From the NCBI GenBank assembly GCA_900544995.1, contig UQXC01000064.1, positions 1-10,643 of the forward strand: a stretch of DNA of 10,643 nt. Direction: 5' to 3'. The DNA is from an uncultured Collinsella sp. (GTDB lineage Bacteria > Actinomycetota > Coriobacteriia > Coriobacteriales > Coriobacteriaceae). How positions within the stretch are numbered: position 1 is the stretch's first letter; each line of letters begins with the position of its first letter. Position numbers and translations under genes: made by a program. Below are positions 6,042-10,643 of this stretch, piece after piece. Below the pieces are notes generated by a model. The model worked only from the letters and a program-made list of their open reading frames with translations, ran no database searches and had not been told where the DNA came from.

Positions 6042-6980
6042 ATGGCATCTCAAGTTGAGCTCACCCCATGCGGGGCCATGTTTGACATCTTTAAGCGCGC
6101 AGCGCATCTGAGCCATATCGAGCTGTGCGGCTTGGTGCTTTCGTCCCGTCCGCTCGCCGACGGCCGCAGCCCGCAGAGCCGAGCCGCCGATCGCTCTTGG
6201 GTTTCCCGCTTTATCGTTCGCGCGCCGGTCGGCACGCTTCAGCAGCGCTACTTTGCCGAATACGGTACCTCGGCTGTGCGTATTATGTCGCAACTGGCCC
6301 TGCGCCAGCGCAATCCCATGGACTCCACGGCTGTGATCAATATGGTGTGCGGTCCTGCAGGTGAACCGATGGTACGCGCGCTCGAAGAGTGCCACCAGGA
6401 CACGAATCTCTATCGCAACGCGCTCGATCGCCTGTCCCAGGCGGCGGAACTCATGCCCGCCGAGCGCGCCGAGGCCGTGCTGGTGCTGTTTGTCGCCGTC
6501 GGTTGTTCGGCGGATGTGCGGTCCTCGGTGAACTATGCCATCGACTACGCACACGCGACCTGTGGCGGAGGCACATCCACGCCGCGTTCGCTTGGCATGT
6601 CGCTGACTGCGGGCGAACGCGAACCCGCCCCGGCGCACCCCTTGGGCTTGCTGCGCGTGCAAAACAGTTTTGTCGTGAGCGCCCCGCGCTGGATTCAGCC
6701 GAGTGAGCAGGGTGTTGAGATTGGCGCGCTGGCCACTGGTGAGGGCGATATTACCGACGTCGGCGACGATGTCTCGGCCCGCCATGCCCATATCTGGTGC
6801 GATGCTCAAAATATCTGGCGCGTCGAGGACTTGTCGTCCACCAACGGAACCGTGGTGGTAAACGGGGCCACGCGCGTCTGCATTCAGGTCGAGCCCGGCC
6901 GTTCCGCCCAACTCAATCCCGGCGATGAGCTCAAGCTCGGCGAATCCACTACCTACGCCATCCTCTTCGGTGCTCTCTAG
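6042..6980 (+). CDS. FHA-domain protein with unknown N-terminal domain, 312 aa
   Basis: The C-terminal part (about 224-310) is a forkhead-associated domain, which binds phosphothreonine peptides: VSARHAHIW (S245, R247, H248) and DLSSTNGTVV (N268, G269) are the two signature motifs, followed by LNPGDELKLGESTTYAILF. The usual Gly-Arg at the first strand reads EIGAL, so that Arg is absent. Residues 1-200 form a soluble domain that I do not recognise, with an Ala-rich helical part (ALDRLSQAAELMPAERAEAV). No membrane segment or signal peptide is seen, so it should be cytoplasmic. AAGGAGG lies in the kinase 3' end, eight bases before the ATG, fixing the start. Being third in a tight operon, it is a natural phospho-reader of the kinase; this role is inferred. 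Confidence 0.9.
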   Translation: MASQVELTPCGAMFDIFKRAAHLSHIELCGLVLSSRPLADGRSPQSRAADRSWVSRFIVRAPVGTLQQRYFAEYGTSAVRIMSQLALRQRNPMDSTAVINMVCGPAGEPMVRALEECHQDTNLYRNALDRLSQAAELMPAERAEAVLVLFVAVGCSADVRSSVNYAIDYAHATCGGGTSTPRSLGMSLTAGEREPAPAHPLGLLRVQNSFVVSAPRWIQPSEQGVEIGALATGEGDITDVGDDVSARHAHIWCDAQNIWRVEDLSSTNGTVVVNGATRVCIQVEPGRSAQLNPGDELKLGESTTYAILFGAL

Positions 6981-6981
6981 C

Positions 6982-7037
6982 CGGCAGATAGGGACGTTCC
7001 TTTTCTGCCGCCACTTGGGGACGCTCCTCGGCGCGCC
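6982..7037. repeat. REP-like hairpin region with two GGGACGYTCC copies
   Basis: CGGCAGA (6982-6988) pairs with TCTGCCG (7004-7010) around a loop containing GGGACGTTCC (6991-7000), itself nearly palindromic. A second copy, GGGACGCTCC, lies at 7018-7027, and the palindrome GGCGCGCC at 7030-7037. The array begins two bases after the FHA gene stop. It resembles REP-type intergenic repeats and could also serve as a transcript end for the operon, but there is no clean U-tract. Genome-wide repetition cannot be seen from one window. Confidence 0.5.
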
Positions 7038-7061
7038 AGAGCCAGTCGCCCGGGGATGGAG

Positions 7062-7076
7062 GGGCCATTTTGGCCC
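7062..7076. repeat. short inverted repeat GGGCCA-TTT-TGGCCC
   Basis: A perfect six-pair stem with a TTT loop and no U-tract, lying between the REP-like array and the methyltransferase pseudogene. It is close to the point where base composition drops. Function unknown; possibly part of the same intergenic repeat. Confidence 0.4.
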
Positions 7077-7155
7077 TTGGCGGTCAGTCGGGGCGAAACT
7101 AGAAGATCTTTCCGATTCGCGGCTGTTCATGCTTGTAGAGCATCTAAAACAATAG

Positions 7156-7930
7156 GATGTTATTCTGGAATATGCCGGGTGCGTGAACTTGCCTGTCTTA
7201 GCCTTAATAAGGTATAGGGGAGTTTGGCTCAGGGGTTCCGTCTTGTTCTTCAGCGCAGTATTGTGGGACAGATTTGCTGAGATTGGCGCCTTACACCGCA
7301 GAGCGCACGGAAGGCTCTCGATTTGTGTTCTGGCCCCAGAATACAGGGCCTGATACTTACCAACTGTGGCATGGATGTAACATCTGTAGAAATCAACCCT
7401 TTTGTTGTCGACCTTTGTAAGAAAAACACCGCCATCAACTCTTTGGATGACGAAACTAGGGTGCTTGAGGGGAGCCTTTACTCCCCTCTGAGAGATGACT
7501 CATGTTTTTCGCTTGTCGTTGTGAATCCTCCGTTACTGCCGATTCCGGATGAGATTCCTTATCCCTTCGTTTGAGATGGAGGACAATCGGGTCTGGATAA
7601 AACACTTCGTATTCTTAAGGGTGGCGATACGCATTTAGAGAAAAACGGTAAATACTGCTAATAGGGGTGACGACGATGGTGCAGGGGCGACCCGCGATGC
7701 TCTCATCAATACGTCGGATACTTGGGAAATCAGGTCTAGATGCATGTATGATGATGCTGTGTGGCTATTCAATTAATCCGCGTTCCGAATGGGTGCAGGG
7801 TATAGCTGCGACATCGTATGCTTTTGACCCGGCGCGATACTCAGATATTTCTGAGGCGGTTGACGAAGTTTATACGCACTATGCCGCGCAAGGCGTTTCG
7901 GAAGTTTGCACATCTACGTTACGGGCTTAG
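7156..7930 (+). pseudogene. broken class I SAM-dependent methyltransferase
   Basis: Methyltransferase-like sequence is spread over three frames. An early part may be in frame from 7156 (NLPVLALIRYRGVWL). LLRLAPYT is encoded at 7274-7297 in a second frame. The next frame gives RKALDLCSGPRIQGLILTNC, a SAM-binding motif I, then VTSVEINP and VVVNPPLLP (motif IV) up to a TGA at 7572-7574. Reading past the TGA gives DGGQSGLDKTLRILKGG, a sensible continuation. A one-base shift in the A-run at 7650-7652 restores ILLIGVTTMVQGRPAML and runs on to the TAG at 7928-7930. The lesions are therefore a frameshift near 7300, a nonsense codon, and a -1 frameshift near 7650; motif I has Arg where Gly is usual. 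Substrate unknown; the NPPLLP motif is of the kind seen in N- or SMALL-domain methyltransferases. The pieces between 7156 and 7260 are the least certain. Confidence 0.75.
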
Positions 7931-8007
7931 GTTTCTTCAAGCGAGCAGGCCGGTTGCGTTATTTCGAGCGATTTTTCTAGTCTAGACGACAAAAGGCAAA
8001 GGATTTG

Positions 8008-8151
8008 ATGGGTATAAAACGCGGACGTTTGTGGGCGGATGCTCAAATCTATTGTGGCAATCGGGCGGTTGAAAAAGATATTTCAACCGCCCGATTGCCA
8101 GGTTCGTCGGAGGAGATGTCCGATTCCGACTCTCTTGTAGGAAGAGCTTGA
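8008..8151 (+). CDS. possible small ORF, 47 aa
   Basis: ATG at 8008 is preceded by AAAGGA (7998-8003) at an acceptable distance and the frame runs to the TGA at 8149-8151. The peptide starts MGIKRGRLWADAQIYCGN and ends SSEEMSDSDSLVGRA: a basic first half with one Cys and an acidic second half. It lies between a methyltransferase remnant and an ABC exporter, the position of a peptide precursor in some peptide-export loci. Its middle, however, is the perfect 20-bp inverted repeat at 8055-8100, which is hard to reconcile with selected coding sequence. No family is recognised; it may be chance or a gene relic. Confidence 0.3.
   Translation: MGIKRGRLWADAQIYCGNRAVEKDISTARLPGSSEEMSDSDSLVGRA
8055..8100. 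repeat. perfect 20-bp inverted repeat with 6-base loop
   Basis: The arm 8055-8074 (TGGCAATCGGGCGGTTGAAA) and the arm 8081-8100 are exact reverse complements around AAGATA. The stem is far stronger than needed for a terminator, and neither side is followed by a U-tract (gg ttcgtcgg on the right). No flanking target-site duplication is visible. It would form a very stable hairpin in RNA from either strand. Confidence 0.9.
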
Positions 8152-8245
8152 GATCGTATTGGCCCAAGGCAATCTTAAAGCAGTCTCATTGGCAAATCTT
8201 CGCTCCTGTTGTGTTGAGGTGTAAGGTATCAGTGATTGATGTTTT

Positions 8246-9898
8246 GTGGCGGGTAGATTGGGGCCTTCCTTGATTCGATGCGTTCTCTCGAGGTTCATCA
8301 GAGCAAAAGGGGCTTTCGTCTTCATTGCTATCACGGTGATTGGAACCGCTCTCTCCTATGCCATGCCATACGTGAACGGGAAATTCTTAGATTTTCTTCT
8401 CGGTAACCGCAGCGAAAGAGACGCCGTACTCTTCGCGCTCCTGGTTGCGTCAATAGGAGTTTTCTCCACCCTCTTTACTTATTTTGCAGGAACACTTTCC
8501 ATTCGCATAACCACGAGACTTTCCTTTGATCTTCTCAGGGAGGCCGTCTTGCGTTTTGAAAGAGACGATTACTTGGTGAGTCGGACCATCGATCCAGCCT
8601 ATACAACGCAACGGATTATTTCCGACTCCAGCGTGGTCTCATCCTTCGTTTTGGCGAATTTTATCAGTGCGCCGCTGTCCATTGTAGCCATTCCCATCGT
8701 ATTGCTTATCATATGGTCAATTGATTCAACTCTCGCGGTGTTTTCCATCATTCTCCTCATCGTGTATTTCTGTGTAATTACTGGGTTGAGGAAACTTTTG
8801 TATAGGGTCACGTATGAGAAGAAAGAGGCGGACAGCGCCTTTTACGCCGCAATTGCATCGCAGCTTAATCAGATTCTCAACATTCAGCTGACATCTTCGT
8901 ACGGCAAGAGCGAACAAGCGCTCGACGCTGGGTTTAAGAGCTATTTTCCCAAAGTTTTGCGCTCCGGAAAGCTATCATATTCTCTGACATCGCTCGATGG
9001 TCTTTTCGCAGCGTTGTTTCAAGCGGTGATACTTGTTGTTTCCGGAGTACGAATCATTAACGGAACTATGTCAATAGGCGAGTACACTATCATCGGTACA
9101 TACTTCGCGGTTCTCTTTAAGACTTTGAAAAGTATGATGTCATTGTTCAAATCCTATCAAGATGCCAAAGCATCATGGGATAGGACGGCTATCGCGACGA
9201 GAGAAAAGGAGAGATCGGGGTGGAATCGGACCGATTTAGCTAAACTCGATGAAATAAATGACATTTCGGTATCTGATTTGGAATTCTCGGTTGCCCTTCC
9301 AGACGGATCTGTCCGAGAGGTCCTCGGCGGGTTTTCTTTCAAGTTTTCCGGTCCTGGTACATATTGCATAGTTGGGGAAAACGGAAGAGGCAAGACGTCA
9401 CTTCTTTACTTGATGCTCGGGCTATACTCATCGAAAGGCAAAGTAAAATACAACGGCGTGCCAATCGAAGAATGCGACTTGGATTACATACGTGCGAGAG
9501 AGATATCGTGCTGCCCACAGTCGTGCTTCGCGCCGGACGAAACGGTGAAAGAGCTGTTAGAGTATTTCGACACGCCCTTTTCTTCCTATCACCGGGGTGT
9601 AGATGGCCTACTTTCGCTGGAAAACAGCGTGAAGGAGTTGCTCGGGAAACGTTGCTCCGCGCTTTCGGGCGGTGAGCTGCGCCGAGTGTACTTATGGTCG
9701 GCGATTTCACGCAAGTCGTCAGTTTTGGTACTCGACGAGCCCACGACTGGGTTAGACGCTGTAAGCCGCGCCGAGCTTGCGGCCTATGTTAAGCGCAACA
9801 AGCAAAGCCAGCTGATCATCGTTGTCTCTCACGATGACGAGATGGTCGGCGCGGTAGAAGGGGTAGTGGATTTAGGCAGCATGTACCAGGGTAAATGA
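8246..9898 (+). CDS. ABC exporter: fused transmembrane and ATP-binding domains, 550 aa
   Basis: This is a half-transporter that would work as a dimer in the membrane, using ATP hydrolysis for export. Six hydrophobic segments lie at about 22-44, 60-84, 137-158, 160-180, 250-272 and 277-300. The ATP-binding domain has Walker A GENGRGKTS (377-385), the Q-loop Gln at 425 (CCPQS), the signature LSGGE (473-477), Walker B VLVLDEP (493-499) and the H-loop His 529 (VVSHD). All motifs are intact. Length is slightly below the usual 570-600; the nucleotide domain is short but complete. The start is uncertain: GTG at 8246 is the first in-frame candidate after a stop at 8237 and has no clear ribosome binding site. 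AT-rich codon use differs from the core genes, suggesting transfer. The substrate is unknown; the neighbouring methyltransferase relic suggests a modified small molecule or peptide. Confidence 0.92.
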   Translation: MAGRLGPSLIRCVLSRFIRAKGAFVFIAITVIGTALSYAMPYVNGKFLDFLLGNRSERDAVLFALLVASIGVFSTLFTYFAGTLSIRITTRLSFDLLREAVLRFERDDYLVSRTIDPAYTTQRIISDSSVVSSFVLANFISAPLSIVAIPIVLLIIWSIDSTLAVFSIILLIVYFCVITGLRKLLYRVTYEKKEADSAFYAAIASQLNQILNIQLTSSYGKSEQALDAGFKSYFPKVLRSGKLSYSLTSLDGLFAALFQAVILVVSGVRIINGTMSIGEYTIIGTYFAVLFKTLKSMMSLFKSYQDAKASWDRTAIATREKERSGWNRTDLAKLDEINDISVSDLEFSVALPDGSVREVLGGFSFKFSGPGTYCIVGENGRGKTSLLYLMLGLYSSKGKVKYNGVPIEECDLDYIRAREISCCPQSCFAPDETVKELLEYFDTPFSSYHRGVDGLLSLENSVKELLGKRCSALSGGELRRVYLWSAISRKSSVLVLDEPTTGLDAVSRAELAAYVKRNKQSQLIIVVSHDDEMVGAVEGVVDLGSMYQGK

Positions 9899-10028
9899 TG
9901 ACAAGTGTAGTGCTACCCAACTGGCAGAGATAACAAAAAGGCGATGCAGATGCACGTAGCATTCAGGCGGTTCGGACTCGGTGCCTTCACGCCATCGCAA
10001 CGCTTTCAGATATAGTTTTCGTTCTCTT

Positions 10029-10046
10029 ACTAAAGGAAACTTTAGT
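10029..10046. repeat. hairpin ACTAAAG-GAAA-CTTTAGT
   Basis: A perfect seven-pair stem closed by a GAAA loop, about 130 bases after the exporter stop. As DNA it is an 18-bp dyad of the size of a repressor site; as RNA it is a GNRA-capped hairpin. There is no U-tract, so it is not a standard terminator. No downstream intact gene is visible for it to regulate. Confidence 0.5.
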
Positions 10047-10122
10047 CTACGTCATCTTGTCGAGACAGAGGTGAAGCGAAGTGTTGTCGCGACGTATCTT
10101 ATTCCAGGTGGCTCAGTATCAG

Positions 10123-10160
10123 CGTGAGAATCGCACCAAAGTGTACTTACGATTCTCGTG
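10123..10160 (+). repeat. structured stem upstream of the IS110-like remnant
   Basis: GAGAATCG (10126-10133) pairs with CGATTCTC (10150-10157). Three further pairs outward (one C-G, two wobbles) bring the stem to 11. Inside, CAC (10134-10136) and GTG (10141-10143) form a small hairpin with a CAAA loop. It lies in the position where IS110-group elements encode a bridge RNA (upstream of the transposase), but the match is positional only. Confidence 0.4.
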
Positions 10161-10269
10161 TCCCACGGACAACATGAGCTGAGCATTGAGGTTCCACCCT
10201 TTGCTGCAACTACACGGGGTTGGACGGCAATGAATATGCCGGGCCGCATACCACGCGCAGCGGGGGTCC

Positions 10270-10395
10270 ATGTCCCAGTATGTTGCCTACAGCAGCCTCG
10301 ATGTCCACGCACACATCATCTCTGCCTTCGCGTTCAATCCATTTGCCGGAGAGTGCGAGGGTTGCCAGGCCGTAGAATTCGAGCCGAACAAATGA
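10270..10395 (+). pseudogene. IS110-family transposase, N-terminal remnant
   Basis: ATG at 10270 opens a 41-codon frame reading MSQYVAYSSLDVHAHIISAF and then FNPFAGECEG, ending at the TGA at 10393-10395. The pattern Y-x(5)-LDVH-x-H-x-I matches the start of IS110-type DEDD transposases (typically Y-x-G-L/I-DVH-x-x-x-I), including the first catalytic Asp. The rest of the roughly 400-residue protein is absent, and the sequence after about 10350 no longer resembles it. It is therefore a truncated relic and cannot transpose by itself. A GGGGG run a few bases upstream could serve as a ribosome binding site. Confidence 0.6.
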
Positions 10396-10643
10396 AATGC
10401 GGTATCAGCGCATAGGATTAAACTGACGATTGCTTTGCACTGAGAATACGCTTGGAAAGCCGCTATGGGTGGCGGCCCGGGTTAAATAGAGAAGCCCGTC
10501 CGATCACTTTCATGTGGCGAACGGTCGGGCTTCTTATTCCACTTGCCAATGCTCGGCTCATATTGGAAGAAAGCTACGCTAATGTTTGGGTTGATTTCCG
10601 ATCTCAGCCGAACACATTGAGCAAATAGGCCATTCCCGCAGTT
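10396..10643. other. 248-base window end with no supported protein gene
   Basis: The only clear element is the terminator-like hairpin at 10490-10534. A minus-strand frame is open from the window end to a stop near 10482 but has no recognisable content and runs through the hairpin. Nothing else is seen. Confidence 0.5.
10490..10534 (+). terminator. terminator-like hairpin, possibly bidirectional
   Basis: AGAAGCCCGTCCG (10490-10502) pairs with CGGTCGGGCTTCT (10522-10534) with one mismatch in 13, around a 19-base loop that includes CAC/GTG pairing. It is followed by tattcc on the plus strand and by tatttaaccc on the minus strand, so the U-tracts are weak on both sides. It may end a transcript from the accessory region, or one from a gene to the right of the window. 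Confidence 0.5.

Larger units (their letters stand above)
7931..8245. other. 315-base gap between the methyltransferase pseudogene and the exporter
   Basis: It contains a 47-codon ORF (8008-8151) and, within it, a perfect 20-bp inverted repeat (8055-8100). No convincing promoter or ribosome binding site is seen directly before the exporter start at 8246. Otherwise nothing is recognised. Confidence 0.6.
9899..10269. other. 371-base non-coding stretch after the exporter, with structured elements
   Basis: No protein gene is supported. Two hairpins stand out: ACTAAAG-GAAA-CTTTAGT (10029-10046), and a longer stem (10123-10160) about 110 bases before the IS110-like start. The part nearest the transposase remnant may be the non-coding left end of the insertion sequence. 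Confidence 0.55.

Noticed and set aside
5649..7130. Long minus-strand open frame (493 codons) opposite the kinase end and FHA gene
   Set aside because: Same reasons; it also runs through the REP-like hairpins and two clear plus-strand genes.
9940..10010. GCGATG ... CATCGC pairing after the exporter as a terminator
   Set aside because: Only six pairs, about 50 bases apart, with no U-tract.
10158..10415. 85-codon plus-strand frame overlapping the IS110-like relic
   Set aside because: Out of frame with the LDVH-containing reading; composition is Arg/Cys-rich with no family features.
10482..10643. Minus-strand frame open from the window end
   Set aside because: No start or recognisable motif is visible, and it passes through a terminator-like hairpin; it cannot be judged without more sequence.

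Overview
The window looks like a chromosomal segment of a high-GC Gram-positive gut bacterium of the class Coriobacteriia, most likely Collinsella or a close relative. This is inferred from codon and base composition, the dnaX-ybaB-recR cluster and the style of the proteins; no search was run. Row 4621-4680 has 41 G/C of 60, whereas row 8461-8520 has 25 of 60, so the window has two parts: a GC-rich core (about 1-6980) and an AT-richer accessory part (about 7080-10643).

Core, 1-3046: the 3' end of dnaX (DNA polymerase III gamma/tau, Pro/Ala-rich linker and C-terminus), a convergent small membrane-anchored protein of unknown function (1303-1776, minus), then ybaB (nucleoid-associated protein) and recR (recombination mediator) as a short operon. 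The 339-base gap before ybaB holds a three-copy TTGCATAAT array, an extended -10 box and two stacked hairpins just upstream of the ybaB ribosome binding site.

Core, 3047-6980: a tightly packed three-gene operon. It encodes a membrane-anchored extracytoplasmic protein with a Ser/Gly-rich linker (3292-4197), a Hanks-type Ser/Thr kinase with a C-terminal block of about four membrane helices (4194-6038, 4-base overlap), and a protein with a C-terminal FHA domain (6042-6980, 3-base gap). The arrangement suggests an envelope-sensing or envelope-regulating phospho-signalling unit. Its promoter region carries a pair of GTTGYGCAAC palindromes 73 bp apart and a terminator-like hairpin between the presumed promoter and the first ribosome binding site.

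Accessory part, 6981-10643: a REP-like hairpin region, a broken class I SAM-dependent methyltransferase gene (at least two frameshifts and one nonsense codon), a perfect 20-bp inverted repeat inside a 47-codon small ORF, an apparently intact one-piece ABC exporter (8246-9898), and a structured non-coding stretch leading into the N-terminal remnant of an IS110-type transposase. I read this as a decaying, horizontally acquired modification/export locus bordered by mobile-element debris. The exporter is the only full-length gene left in it.

The most promising items to follow up are the kinase/FHA/secreted-protein operon with its paired operator and attenuator-like leader, and the methyltransferase pseudogene - 20-bp palindrome - exporter segment.
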